A stretch of DNA of 64,000 nt from assembly GCA_019400425.1 (NCBI GenBank), contig JAFREE010000110.1, positions 19,966-83,965 on the forward strand. The letters run 5' to 3'. The DNA is from Hymenochaete sp. R1. Taxonomy: Eukaryota > Basidiomycota > Agaricomycetes > Hymenochaetales > Hymenochaetaceae. Positions 21,927-34,775 of this stretch are shown here, in pieces. The position numbers and the translations under genes were made by a program. Numbering within the stretch: position 1 is the first letter of the stretch; the number at the start of each line of letters is the position of its first letter. The notes under the pieces were generated by a model. The model saw only the letters and a list, made by a program, of their open reading frames with translations. It did no database searches and was not told the DNA's origin.

Positions 21927-23625
21927 TCAGCATCCTCTTCGCTGCATATCAAACAAAAAGGTATGAACACTTACGTTCTTTCCATCCACCCACTTCTTAC
22001 CGTCCACCACCAAGTCCCACGCCAGCGCATCCTCAAAGAACGTCTTCTCCTCCGCCTTCTCCAAGTCCAACTTCTTGAACGCGTATGACTCCCAGTCCGG
22101 CGCTACAGATACGACGGGTTCAGCTTCCTGCCCGCGTAAGATCAACACGCCCGTGATGATCGAGTTGTTGGTCTCGCCGAGCACGCCGACCGAGCCGAAG
22201 AGGTACTTGCGCGATGCCTCGAGACGGTTGAAGAAGCCGCCAATTTGGTTGGAGGACATGAACGTCTGCGTGAGCTCGTCGGGGTACTTGAAGTCGACTC
22301 GCCAGATCGAGAAGCCATCCTTATCGAATCTAATCAATGGGACCACGAAATGGATTGTTAGACTTTTAGCCGCTTCTATGAACGCGTCCGAGATATAACG
22401 TACTTCTCATAGAACCATTCGATCGCGCCTCCTGGACCTTTGGTGTCCATGTTGGAGTATGCGCGCTTCCAGTCCTCAAGGTTGAACGTCGATTTCGGGA
22501 GCGAGTCAAGAGGATTCTTCGCCTTGGGCTCCTCGATCACTTTCTCCTCGTCATCATCATCGTCCTCGGCAGCTGCAGCCTTCTTCGCCTTTGGTGCCTG
22601 GGGGGGTTTAGGTGGCGCCTCCTTCTTCTCCTTGGGCGGCGGTACGAACGCAAGCGGCTTTTCGGTGTACTCAATTGTGCCGTAGATATCCTTCACAGCT
22701 GGTTGATTGATAATTGTCTCGAGATGGCGAACGACGTGCGGGAGCTCCTTGCGCAGTTCGGCGTCGAGATTGATTGTGACTGCGCGCGAAATGATGTTTG
22801 CGACGACGAAGTCAGCGATGGTGATGCGCTCGCCGACGAGGAAAGTACGAGTCGCGAGATGAGCATTAAGGGTTCTATAGGCACGGACGGCGCGCGCGGC
22901 CATATCTTGGTGGATCTAATGGTATTCGTCAGAACACCTTCATACTGTAGAGTTGACGATATTACTCACAGGCTTGTTATAAGGGGTGATGTAACCTTTG
23001 CAGAGTAAGAAGGATATGGTGAGATATGGACCGATTTCGGTGCCCGCGAAGTAGGACCATTGGTCGATTAGAGCATTTGTCTGGGGAGAGTCGCTGAGGA
23101 GTCCGGAGTTGGGGGCGAGCGACGCAACTGTAGGAAAGTTTAAGCGTCAGGAATGTAAGAGCCGAGAAACGTTTAAAGATGCAAAGATGATCAGAAGGTA
23201 GTTGATTTTCGACAAGTCTGATTAAGACAGGGATAACTGAAGAAAAATCTCATCACGAGAAGTTCTGTACACAAAACAGCAGTGTTTCGTGCGATAAAGC
23301 ATGTGCATATAGGAAGGGTAAACACTCACCATAACGCGCAATGGCGTATGATTCGGACAAGAGGAAGCCATCCTTCCCCTCAAAGGCTGGAATTTTGCCG
23401 TGGGGGAATTTTGACAAGAACTCAGGATTCTTGTTGTCCACGAAGTGAGTGTAAGATGTTGGGAGATCGAGCTTGAGGCCAGCGTACGCAGCAGCAGCGC
23501 GGATCTGTTAGAGATGAGAGGTCTCCAGTCAGGGTATGAGCATGATTGATCGATGTGGGGTTCTAACATACGCCTTTAGCGCCAGGGTGTTCTGGGGTCG
23601 TCCAGATAGTCCCAATCGACGACAT
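21927..23625 (-). CDS. Translation elongation factor 1 gamma (eEF1B-gamma)
   Basis: A multi-exon minus-strand gene. The 54 nt first exon gives MSSIGTIWTTPEHPGAKG. It is followed by a GST-like thioredoxin fold (FLLSESYAIARYVASLAP) and GST C-terminal helices (NALIDQWSYFAG through RTFLVGERITIADFV). Then comes a Lys/Pro/acidic linker (PPPKEKKEAPPKP and a DDDDDEE run), and finally the EF1G domain beginning NPLDSLPKSTFNLEDWKRAYSN and running through WRVDFKYPDELTQTFMSSNQIGGFF. eEF1B-gamma scaffolds the guanine-exchange complex that recharges eEF1A. All domains are complete. The last few residues depend on a small terminal exon (acceptor before 21938, ending RRGC), which differs from the usual VFK-type end and is the least certain part. 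Confidence 0.93.
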
Positions 23626-25353
23626 TATTGTTAAAGAGAAAAAGGAGGAGGTGGTGAGGGTAAGAGGGAAAGGGAGAAAAGAATGTTGAACTTTCAATTT
23701 TTGAGGTGGTTTAGGGCAACTTATGCGCTTACGTCAGCGCTCTCTCCCTCTGCTTCTGCCAGCGACGATTCGATTCGAGTCAAGTCAGCTTTGGCTCAGA
23801 CTTTGACAATCGTCTCACGTTGACTCGAGCTAGTCATGATTTTTATTAAAATGCACTGCAACGTCTTTGGGCATGATTCTTATCATTGATAATATGGGCT
23901 TACTTGCAAAATTCGTTGAAGCAAGGATAACACTTGTAATTGATGCGTACCGCGATATTCTCACTCAGATGTTGCGAAATGCTAGTCTTGTTCTCTAGGG
24001 CAGAGGGGCTACCCCTCGCTCACATAGCGGTAAGGTTTACGACTATATCTGTTGGTCAAGCTAACAGCTTCTTGAGCAGCGTCCTCCAAACATACAACTT
24101 TCATGGATGCAGCAACGTAGGTCGCGAATGACCAGAAGACTATCTCCAGTCCTGGTACGGAATCCCAGATCCAACGACGTCAGCACGGGATGCCGAAAGT
24201 CTGAGGAAGAATTCGATGAAGTTTTATCACAGTACGGGAATCGGACGGCAGTGATCAACCATTTGTATTTGTGTTTGAAGACTGCAAGAGTTTGAACTGT
24301 GGGTTTTTTATTATCCGATTTCTCGACTCGTCATTACACACGTTCAGTATAGGCACCGCCGGTGGGACATGTCCATATCACCACTGATGTGTCATTTGAA
24401 CATTTTTGATAGACCGACGTGATGAATCTCTAAAGATTTCCCCCACAGTCCATGTCTTTCATTGCTTATCTCAAGCTCCGCCGTCAATTCGTCTGAGAAT
24501 CACCTTCAATGTCTCGAGAGAGGTCCGTCAGGGCACCATCCACGACAAACGCATCCCCGTGGACTCTGAAAATTGCATCGCGACGCACGAAAACCACTTG
24601 GTCGAAAAGTCTGTCCCCATAAATACGACCACCGCGCGCATACGCCTTCTTCGATGAAGTGTAAATGCATCAAGAACGTCGACACCATTCTGTCACATAC
24701 TCATTGCGCATTGATTAAACCACCGAAAGCTACGAGACATCCGTTGTTAGCTGCAAGTATATCGGGTCTGGGGCTGTGGGTTCAGACCTGACTTATCCAA
24801 CCGTATGCGGATACGTATTTGCAAGCTCATAACGGTACGCATGTCTTCATCGTATCACAGGCTCTGATAGAATTTAGTAGAGATGGTGTGTTCTCCATTT
24901 TTAAGTCACATCGTCGGTGCTTTCAGCATTTGCGCGCACGCAGACGGTTGCGGAAGAAAAATGAATACCATTTTGCTCCCTGAGCTGTGCCGAAGAACAA
25001 GGCACGGAAAAGACCATAACATGACTTGAGAGCTCATATGGCCAATTGGAACGTCTTGTCTTCCAGCAAGTCATGCGTATATTTCTTCTACGTCACATCA
25101 AACCCATCGCCGTCTCTTGCACTTGGATCCCATTCAAAAGATTGGAAGAGGCGATCACGGAATTAGAGTGTTTAAATGACTGTTCGACCTTTGCAGCGAC
25201 CCCGGTCCGCTGCTCTGATTTTGTCGCGGTCCCGTGATTCTCCCGCTGCGGTCTGCATCTGGTCAGACGGTGAAAAGGCGGCGCGGACTTTCACGACACA
25301 AGACGCATAAAACGAAAAACCGTCAAAATGACCCCCGGATCCGAAATGTCACA
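23626..25353. other. 1.7 kb divergent intergenic region
   Basis: The gap lies between eEF1B-gamma (minus) and a secreted glycosidase (plus), so both promoters are here. I see no complete gene. One minus-strand frame (24669-24484, 61 codons, no ATG) has protein-like alternating hydrophobic and charged residues but no recognised match; it may be a relic or noise. Confidence 0.35.
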
Positions 25354-27965
25354 ATGGCCCCCCTCATCTTCAGTCGACTCTTTTTTTCTCTCGGTTTCGC
25401 CTTGGTATCTGCATATGCAAGCGCGCCTAGCGGCCCATGGGACGCATTCAATCTCGCACCGGAAACTAAGATTGTTAGGCCGACAGCTATCGTTAGCACG
25501 CGCAGTTCGGTAACGAACGCGTCGAGTTTGCTGACGGAATCGGGTGCGGCGACGTTGAGTGGGAACGGCTCGTTCGTTTCACTTGACTTTGGAAAAGAGG
25601 TAAGTAGCATTCTTTCATTTTCGCAGCTTTCATCATAATCAATTGTATTTGGGCAACATACAGATTGGCGGCCTGATCACCCTCTCACTTATTCCCTCTA
25701 CCAACACTACTTCTTTCGCACTTTCGTTCTCTGAGTCACCCTTGTATGTCCGACCATTTAATTCCGATGACTCCACCATGTCGGCCTCGAACACTACATA
25801 CGACGGTATCGAATTTGTCCTTGCTCCGCTCCCAACCGGCCTCTGGACGCAACCTGCATACCGCCTCCGCGGGGGATTCCGCTTTTTGACTATTGTCCTC
25901 ATCTCATCCAGTCCTCCAAATTCCGGCGAATCCACTTCAGTGGAAGACGCGTTGACGATAAGTAACATCACTTGCGCGATCTCGTTCTCACCGCACGTCG
26001 AAGACTTGAGGGATTACACGGGGTATTTCTACGCGAAAGATCCCGGAAGTGAAAGCATAACTGGCGACGATGACTTTCTAACGAGGCTTTGGTATGCGGG
26101 GGCGTACACAGTGCAGACGATTGTGATACCGGTGGATACGGGAAGGAATGTACCGATTGTTCCATCTCCCGGTGAGTAGTTCTTTGCTTCTGATATCGCT
26201 GAGGTGCGACTGGATAAGAGCTGACAGACTTCTTTGGGATGCTGTAGGGTGGTCGAATAACGCGACTGTGGGCATTGAAGGTCCAATTATCGTCGATGGG
26301 GCAAAAAGAGACAGGTCATACCATTCTTTTCTGACGAAGAATGATTGTACTGATTTCGAACTTCCATATATATTGCAGGGCAGTATGGCCAGGTAAAAAG
26401 CTATCACCTTTCATTTTCGATATGCCCACTGGCACTCATCACCAAGTGACACACCCCCTTCTCCCGTTTAGGCGACATGGGGATTGCAGGTCCTACGGCC
26501 TTCGTTAGCACCTATGATCTCCTCCCCATCAAGAACGCTCTCGCGACGATTTTCTCAGAGATCAACCCCTCCACGGGCGCTCTCCCCGAGAGCGGCCCAC
26601 CTCTCAGTGAGATGGGGAGCGATACGTACCATGGCTGGACGCTCATTGGGGCGTACAATTATTACTTGTTCTCTGAGGATACTGAGTGGTTGAATGGAGT
26701 TTGGGCAAACTACGTGTGTCACACTCTTTTTCTCTGTATTCAATTTGGTCCGGTTTGGTAATGACGATGAATGAAACGAACGATTATAGACACAAGCGGT
26801 CTCGTTTCTAGAAGGAAAAGTCACGGATATCGGGCTTATGAACGTCACTGGCGTGCGGGATTGGGGTCGTCTTGGACAAGGCGGGTACAACTCGGAGGCG
26901 AACGCCATCCTTTACAAAGTACTCTGACTCAAATTACATCGAGAAACAATCAAACGCACGCTAACATTTTTTCTCCGTATTTCTTAGGTCCTTACCAATA
27001 GTGCCCTCCTTGCATCCTCTCTCAACCTCACCTCTCTCTCCACTGCTTACACCTCTAACGCAAGCACTCTCAAAGAAGCCTACAACGCCCATTTCTGGTC
27101 GCCCGCCCTTGGCATGTACCTTGACAACATCACCACAACTACATTTACACCACAAGACGCAAACGCCCTCGCTGTCGTCTTCAACTTGACACAAAACGTC
27201 TCGCAAGCGACAAGTATTAGTGAGGGATTAGAGAAGAATTGGGTGGAGGTGGGGAGCGTGGCTCCTGAGTTGCCGGGGACTGTTGCGCCATTTATTGGCG
27301 GTTTCGAGTTGATGGCGCATTTCATCGCAGGATCGGAATCTGGGGAAAGTGGTCCTTCAAAAAGAGCGTTGGAGTTGATGAGGCGCGAATGGGGATATAT
27401 GCTTACCACGAACCTCTCTGTCCAATCTACGCTTCTGGAGGGATACAACTCGGACGGTTCGCTCGGGTACGTTTCGCATATACATCCAACCAACCCCCAT
27501 CCCGTCGTATCCTAGCTTGCTCAATGAATTTGCAGATACCGAGCCAACGCAGGCTACAACGATGATCCCTCTTACACCTCACACGCCCACGGCTGGTCTT
27601 CCGGCCCAACCTCTGCTCTCACTTCGTATATCCTTGGCCTGCAAATCACGGCGCCTGTGGGCCGTAGATGGACGCTCAATACTCTGGGTCCCGCGGTAGG
27701 GATACACGAGGCGGAGGGCGGGATTGGGACAGCGTTGGGGTGGTTTGGGGTGAAATGGTCTGTTTCTGTAGGTGGGGATGAGACAGGGATGAACATTAGT
27801 GTGGAGACACCGAATGGGTCTTTGGGAACTGTTACGATTCCCGGAGGGGGAGCAAGGAATGGGACGGTTAAGGTGACTGTGGATGGTACAGATGTACAGT
27901 TGGGAGGGGTGGATGGGCGAAGCTTCGAGCTGAGTGGAGGGAATCATACAATTGTTGTCACCTAA
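25354..27965 (+). CDS. Secreted glycoside hydrolase, GH78 (alpha-L-rhamnosidase) type
   Basis: Eight exons (25354-25599, 25664-26171, 26248-26314, 26379-26392, 26472-26713, 26790-26918, 26988-27466, 27536-27965) sum to 704 codons with phase kept at every junction. An N-terminal signal peptide (MAPLIFSRLFFSLGFALVSAYA) precedes a beta-rich N-terminal part. The six-hairpin-type catalytic region follows, with VDGAKRDR, AVWPGDMGIAGPTAF, GSDTYHGWTLIGAYNYYL, DWGRLGQGGYNSEANA and SHAHGWSSGPTSAL, and then a beta-sandwich end. The acidic residues in KRDR and WPGD sit where this clan places its catalytic acids. Many NxS/T sequons agree with secretion. Exon 4 is only 14 nt and encodes most of AVWP. Likely role: removal of terminal rhamnose from plant or microbial glycans outside the cell; substrate not determinable from sequence. 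Confidence 0.82.
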
Positions 27966-28138
27966 ATTGCTGCTAGTACATGTATTAGTATATTTTGACA
28001 CTTTTCTTCCTTCGCCGTTTTGCACCCTTTCGTTCGCCAAACGAATACGAAGTAACTTTTTCGAGCTCAGCCCGAATCAATAGCACATCAATGATAAATA
28101 TCTGCGATAAATCTAAATGCGCATGCGGGTTTTATAAG

Positions 28139-30377
28139 TCATGATGAATGATTTGCACCCACACCCCTCACTCTTGCTCCAACCCATCCCCAAGCGCCCA
28201 TAGCGAAACAACTCAAGAGGTAACTTAAGTCGAACGCGGATCCAAACACCTCGTAGCTCGGTAACGTCTCAAATACATTATAGCTTTTCGGAGCTGAGTC
28301 GAGCGTACCAGGACTCGGGGTCAGTTCTGTTGCTTCTGGTGTTTCTGAGGGAGAGTGCGAGAATGGGGATGGGGAGAAAGAAGGGGGAAAGGCGGTGCGG
28401 AGTTGGACGAGTGTTGAGATGAGGTATGTTCCCTGGAGATAAAGTATAGAGATCGATAGTCAGGAAGTCTGAAGCAAAGGAACTGGTTAGATACGCACCA
28501 TTAATTGAGCAAGGATGAGGAGCAACAGCGATGCTCCGAGATTCCGACTCGTTATCCTCAGAAACTTCAGTATTTATAAGCAAACAAAAGAATCAGTTCA
28601 ATTATCACAGGAATTACAAGTACGCCAAATAAGTTTGCGTGGCAGCGGAAAGTCCAAACGTACCCTTGATACGCCCCTCAGTACGACCCGAACACTGCCA
28701 GCAATAATGATCCCGACGAACACGAGCCCGAGCTGACGAGCGATGACGGCGATGCGATCTCCGCTGAGATGGATGAAAGGAAGGAGGGAAACGAGGTACG
28801 TGAGGAAATGGGCGATAAGGTCGGGGTAGGATCTTTGGGAGTGAGCGGAGGTTGGGGATGAGCTAGTGCTGGTATTGGTGGAGTGAAAGGGGAGGAAGAG
28901 ATTCAGGAGGCACTGTCAGTTATCCCAATTAGCTTTTTTGAGACAGTCAAAATGAGTAGGAGTGCAAGCACGTACGCTTATACCCCTCACGACACAGTAC
29001 GTTGCAAACGCGGCGCCTGCGACGCGCGAAACGCGTCCACGCATCGTACCACGAAACCGTGCGTTTTCGTGCGCTTTCTGTAGCTCGTCGAGATGGTACG
29101 CCATCTGATCTTGAAGAGCTTGAAGCCCTGCAAGCTCGCGCTGGAGGGATGCTAGCTCTATTTCCCGAAATAAAAGCATTTGTCAGCAAAAATAAGAGGA
29201 GGAATAAAGGGTTGGGACAACGGATAGACCTGAGTTGCCTGTGATAGTTGAAGCGAAACGGGACACCCAGGAGGAAGAGTCTATTGACTGGAGGTATTCC
29301 GTAAATTGTTCTTTCGAATGGTGGTTTGCAAATGACACGATACCTTTGACCCTATCAGTCTCGCCTCTTCCGCCTTCCTTTTCAACATATCATTTCTCAC
29401 TCGATTCAACGCTTCTTCAGCAGCTCTGATTTCTTGTGCAGTCGGGACAAGCCTTCTGGACATCAGCTCTACGTATACAACAGTCCCAATATCTTAAATC
29501 AAGAGTACCTTTGAGTGCCCTGCAGGCCCGGGAGCACGACGTATTCGAGAATATACCCCGCTGCACCGATTCCTGAAAGGAGACCCATGATAAACGTGCC
29601 CAGGATGATGAGCCGCGCGAGGGCCGCCGAAGAGACTGAGACAGATTCTGGGTTAGACGAGAGAGACTCGGGGAGGGGTATCATCGTGAGTAGGAAGAGG
29701 TAACAAGCGTATGGGACCAGGGCCATGGATATCCGCGTGGGCACCGAACGAGTCCGAGAGAGGGAACCTACATACGTTGGGTTTGATTTAGTGTGATTTA
29801 CTCTACTTCAAGAGAGCACACCTAATGGAGACTGGTATGTGAGGATTATATTCTGGGAGAGTGGGATAGAAACAAGGATGAGAAGTAGCAGGGTTGAAAG
29901 TGAGAGTTTCCAGTTGAAGAAACGACTCCTAGTACGGGAAGTCAGTGCGCAGAAATGCAGGTATGGATTTGGTCACTCACCTGGCGTTAAAAATAGAAAT
30001 TTCTTGACATAAGAATAACAAGAAAAGCGTACAGCTCTCGGAAAAGCATAACGAGAAGGTACATCGAGCAATATTAAAGTGCGTGAAAAGTTCATTTGGT
30101 TTTGACAAATGCTGTCGCGCTGTAGCACCAATTCCCGGTTGTGGCAACTCATTCATCTCGACTTCGTCCGGTTCCTTATCTGTGACAACTTCTCCGCCAG
30201 CAGATGCGGTGATTGACCGTAAGTCATGGTAAACAGAGCTGAGTACGTGTTTATAGCACACGTAGAAGAGGGATATGCTAAGGTTGTGTGAGCAACCGAA
30301 AGATGCAAAAGACGATGGCTTGCTCACCGACATGAAGTTATGATGAGCGTGTCTACTAGTAGAGCCGAACCGGACAT
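28139..30377 (-). CDS. Golgi pH regulator / ABA-GPCR-like membrane protein (GPHR family)
   Basis: A multi-exon minus-strand gene. The start at 30377 (MSGSALLVDTLIITSCR) leads into helices and the loop ISLFYVCYKHVLSSVYHDL. Then come RCTFSLCFSESCTLFLLF and the family hallmark ARLIILGTFIMGLLSGIGAAGYI (the GPHR N-terminal 'TVxGVxxMALLSGFGAV' region). A cytosolic coiled loop with SRRLVPTAQEIRAAEEALN follows, and then the C-terminal ABA-GPCR domain: EIELASLQRELAGLQALQDQMAYHL, AAFATYCVVRG, LGLVFVGIIIAGSVRVVL, LLLLILAQLMGTYLISTLVQLR. About nine TM segments. Animal GPHR and plant GTG proteins are Golgi/ER anion channels or proposed receptors; in fungi a Golgi pH role is only inferred. The gene is convergent with the glycosidase, 173 bp apart. 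Interior splice sites are approximate. Confidence 0.85.
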
Positions 30378-31117
30378 GGATCAACGGGACGACTTGCAAA
30401 TCGAAGGTGAAGGCTTAAGCTTGGGATGAATCTGCTTGAGCTTGATGTGATGTGGAGTAGTGCCAGGCCTAGGAGTCAGGACGTTCCACGTTTTTCCACG
30501 TGACTATGAGTTTTTCCGAGTATTTCGGACTTCACCCGTTCTGGAAATAGTAGGAACAACGTCCAACTTTGCCCTTCTGACTACGACCACGATTCGATCA
30601 TGACCATGGACATGCCAGTATCAGTGTCAGCGTCCGAAATTGACGTTTAAAAGGCGCTCAGTATTGATTATGTTCATGGCTAGGGAGAAATAATTAATGG
30701 CGGGAACTCAAGTTGACATTCGTAGACTGAGCTGAGCTCTTTTTCTGGCAAAAGATAGCAACCTATTAGCACCTCACACACACTGTGACACAGATCCAGG
30801 GCCATCGCAACCTCCCTCTCACCGTCACTGGAATACCATCTGCTACGCTTTGATGGACAGGAACACATCGTCGAGGCTCATCTGGGTACTGTATTGGCTG
30901 CCGATACATGCTCGATCTGATCGCGTTCTAAACATATTTTCTTCCTCTCACGAATTTTACTTATTTACTGGTCGTTGTTTGCTTTTTCGTCGCGTAAACG
31001 GTGCAAAGTCTTGGTACACGACGCTTAGTCGTCTCATTGCTATTTTTTCCTAGGACATCATAGGCTGCTGTCGGTGCTTCAGCTCTTCTTTCTGTTGACG
31101 ACAACTTGCTAACCAGG
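30378..31117. promoter_or_regulatory. Divergent promoter region, GPHR / sphingomyelinase
   Basis: 740 bp between divergent genes. A CACGTG E-box sits near 30496-30501, with a CCACGTTTTTCCACGTG arrangement around it. No gene is supported. Which gene the E-box serves is unknown. Confidence 0.35.
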
Positions 31118-34100
31118 ATGATACGAGCGCGAGTGTTCTTTTTCGCTGCAACAGTGGCTTTTGCCCATGCGCAGACACCCTCTGAAGCACCCTCAGCCTA
31201 CACTGTCCCTGGCGTATTCCCAACATCGCTCTACAGCAGCTACTACAATAATCCGACACAGACGAGTGAACAAGTCCAGCCAGTTGTCTCAGATCCGGCG
31301 TTGGTGAGTCGAACTTGCCGGTTGTTTCTCCAAATCCTACTCTTAGCACTTCCGTATAGCATACAGTCTATCCTTTCGCCCTCACTGACCCAGACTCGAT
31401 CCCAAAGGTGAGAACCATTTTCCAATAGCTTCCCGCCACCTTTTGACTTACTTTGCATTTTTTTTGTATGGGTAGAACGACACCGTCGACCCTCACCCAT
31501 TACCCCAGCCTGCATCTCCCAATAAAATCCTCTCTGCATTCCTCACCCAACTCAACTCTATAATCTCTCCAAGCACGGCCTCCTCACCTTTCCTCACAGT
31601 CAATGCAACCACGAACGCGACTTCCGCCTGTGCGCGGTGTCAGACAGCCCTCTCCTTGGTCAAATTTGTCGCACTCACTGCGCCCGAGGAGGCACCTGAG
31701 GCTGTTGTAGCTCTGTGCGAGGCATTCGATTTAACTTCAGACTGTCCGACGAGCTATGGGAAGGAAGCGCTTGGAAGCGTGATTGCGCAGGTCGTCAGTA
31801 GAGCAGACGTACTCGGGTACGATGGCCAGGTGCGTTTGTCCAGTACACTTTCTGACTTACAAAACGCATTAATGATTTTTATCATCCTCTCTTATATTCT
31901 ATTAGGCCATCTGCAAAAACTTCTTCAAAAATGCCTGCCCAGTGACCCCCACCATCGACCTCGACCTCTCCAATTGGTTCTCCAAGCCCAAACCCAATCC
32001 ACTTCCTCAGCCGGTCAAATCAAGTGGCAAGCGCCTCAAGGTGCTCCACATTTCCGACTTCCACCTTGACCCGCGCTACGCAACCGGCACAGAGGCGAAC
32101 TGTACGAGCGGTTTGTGCTGTAGGGAAGGCAATTTTGCAAAGACGAGTCCGAACATGACGCAGATCCCAGCTCCGCGATATGGTGCTTTCCTATGGTGCG
32201 TCTTTGAATTCCGAGCCAAGTTTATTTCGTTGGGGCATTTGTCTCGCGACAGACGACAGGTTAAATTTTATGCTGATAGTTTAATAGCGACTCTCCGCTT
32301 GCCCTCATCATGTCTGCGCTTGAGTCCATCCCCGTCTTGACAGGCACGCAGGACACAGGCTTCGCATGGACGCTCTACACTGGCGACCTCGTCGCACACG
32401 ACACGGACAACCAGCTGTCCCATGATTATGTCACGTATGTGGAGGTAAGTAGGCGTTTTTCAACTGATTGGTTCTGGTAGAATTGACGCGATCATTGCAC
32501 TACGTCGTCGTGAACCTTGAACCGTTGATGTGAACCGGGGACGTCAACGTCGGACTTAGACTGTACTGTTTGACCTGTTCAAACGGATGTTGGGGACGGG
32601 CCCGACGTATGTAGCGCTGGGAAACCACGACTCCGTTGGCGTGTACGTCTCTTTATAATCTTAACCTATCAATCTCACCCAGCCTAATACAAAAGCCTAC
32701 AGGAACGAAGATGCACCCAAACTCCTCGGCGGTGACCTTGCACATCAATTCGATTGGTATGGCATTTCATTAGCCCTTTACGCAAACCGACGCGGCTCTA
32801 ATTTTGATACTTGTCGATACTCTATCACGCGACAGGAACTACGAGCATGTAGCGAGTCTATGGGAGATCGAGGGCTGGATCCCACAAGCAGCTGCGAAGC
32901 TCGCTCGGGCGCATTATGGTGCATATATGGTGCAGAGACATGATGGATTGCGGGTGATCACGTTGAATACGAATTTGTGGTACAAGTGCGTTCCGACATT
33001 TTTTTTTCGTTCTCCGGACATGTCTGTCTTCGATTATCTCATCCCAATGCTGACTGAATATACGCATGTGTTGCCATGGGAATAAAAGGTCGAACTGGTT
33101 CAACTACATCAACATGACCTCCTCCGATCCGTCTGGGATTCTCCGGTTCTTGACGGACGAGCTACAGGACGCAGAAGATGCAGGCGAACGAGGTGCGCGT
33201 TACGCTCGTTGCTTACATGTATCGGCTTTGATGGTTTTTGTCTCCTGGTACAATGTTTACTGTAGTGTGGATCACTGGTCACGTCCTGAGTGGATGGGAC
33301 GGGACGAACCCCTTGAACAACCCCTCGAATCTCTGTGCGTGGTTTCTTGCGGAATAGGCCTGTTCTTCTTCGCTGACACCTGTCATCTAGTTTACCAGAT
33401 GTAAGTCCCCCGGACTTTTTTGTTCTGAGCAGGTCCGCCTATGTTTGTAACTCTGCAGCGTCGAGCGATACTCGCCACACGTTATAGCCAGTAAGTAGCT
33501 CTCACTTGGACTTCTTTCTTCTTGTCCCTCTGCCTCCGCATCCCCTAACCCAAGCTGCCAGACATCTTCTGGGGTCACACTCACGAGGACCAGATGTCCG
33601 TAAGTCGCTCTCACCTAATATGCCCTCACCAAAATCTTTAAGATTTGCTATTAATCATACAGATTTTCTACTCGAACAATGGTACCGACATGTCGGCCGA
33701 GAACGCATTGGCCGTCTCCTGGGTGTGTCATTTTCTTTCCGTATAGCCCCAATTTCGAGACGAGGCCAAAACTATGGCTAATTTGACGCATGCCTCTCCC
33801 TCCCTCGACTTCTGAAGATTGGACCATCGATCACACCGCTCTCGAATATCAATTCCGGGTTCAAGATGTATGAGGTCGATTCTTCTGTGAGGATTTTGTT
33901 TCTTATCGCTTTTTCTTGTTTCCGTGTGCTTAAATTCTGCTATGACAACTACCACACGTCTTTTGAATTGTGTTTCTTTTGGTGCGGCCATTTGTGGACC
34001 ACCACAGACGTTTGAAGTGCTCGACGCGCATACGTGAGTACTCCACGCTATATCTCGTGTTGAGTCGAGTCGGGTTGAACATGACTTATTCGATAACTTT

Positions 34101-34775
34101 TTTAATTCAAGGTGGTTCGCTAACGTCTCGCTCTTCCCGGAGCTGGACGGCCAACTCGATGACGGGCCGACATACATGTACGAATACAGCACGAGGGAGA
34201 CATACGGGAAGAACGTGAGCGGATGGGGGCCCGACGATCCACTCAATGCAACGTGGTGGCATAGGGTGACTGAGTGTACGTAGCCGTTTCAAATTCACTG
34301 GAATCCATGAATGCAGGTGTGAGATCAAAGTATGGAAACACCTTGATTAACGATCGATCGATACTCTACCAAAAAAAACTGAGCTGCGAGCTGCGTTTGG
34401 CTGGGTGTTGATCACTCGTCAAGAGTGGGTGTTTCCATACATAGACCCAACGCCTGTATTTACTTCTTCTGAAATACTTACACTAATGATGTCTTGACTG
34501 TCTTACTTTTTACAGCGATGGAAGCTGACCCGTCTCTCGTAACGGTAAGCCCCTTTCCATACTATTCTCATATCGCATATGGGGGATATTGGGCTTTTCT
34601 CACATGCCATCCTGAACAGACCTTCCACCACTTGCAAGGCAAGTCTTCTGTCAAGACTGCCAATTGCTCCGACGAGTGCATCGCTGCGAAAATCTGCTAC
34701 ATCCGCAGCGGCTCGGCGCCCATCGCGCAGAAGAATTGTCAGACGGGCTTTGGGTCCGTACAAGGATTGTTCTGA
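31118..34775 (+). CDS. Acid sphingomyelinase-like phosphodiesterase (secreted/vacuolar)
   Basis: A gene of more than a dozen exons. A signal peptide (MIRARVFFFAATVAFAHA) is followed by a Pro/Ser region and a saposin-B-like Cys cluster (ACARCQTALSLVKF, ALCEAFDLTSDC, AICKNFFKNACP). The calcineurin-type metallophosphatase domain shows all metal-ligand motifs in order: LHISDFHLDPRY, YTGDLVAHD, ALGNHDS, NTNLWY, VWITGHVLSGWDGTNPL and WGHTHEDQ. A Cys-rich C-terminal tail ends in QTGFGSVQGLF. This layout is that of acid sphingomyelinase, which hydrolyses sphingomyelin to ceramide. Fungi lack abundant sphingomyelin, so the natural substrate may be another phosphodiester lipid. Unusual details: a 10 nt exon (33391-33400), an AAG acceptor before the WFANV exon near 34112, and a 240 nt intron (34276-34515) that carries a MITE. 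Confidence 0.86.
34331..34440. mobile_element. 106 bp mariner-like MITE inside an intron
   Basis: TGGAAACACC at 34333-34342 and its exact reverse complement at 34429-34438 form terminal inverted repeats, each flanked by a TA dinucleotide (34331-34332 and 34439-34440). TA target duplication with short inverted ends is the signature of Tc1/mariner-type non-autonomous elements. The outermost G and C extend the inverted match to 13 bp. The inner sequences keep partial complementarity. It lies within a sphingomyelinase intron and accounts for that intron being about four times longer than its neighbours. No coding capacity. Confidence 0.6.
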
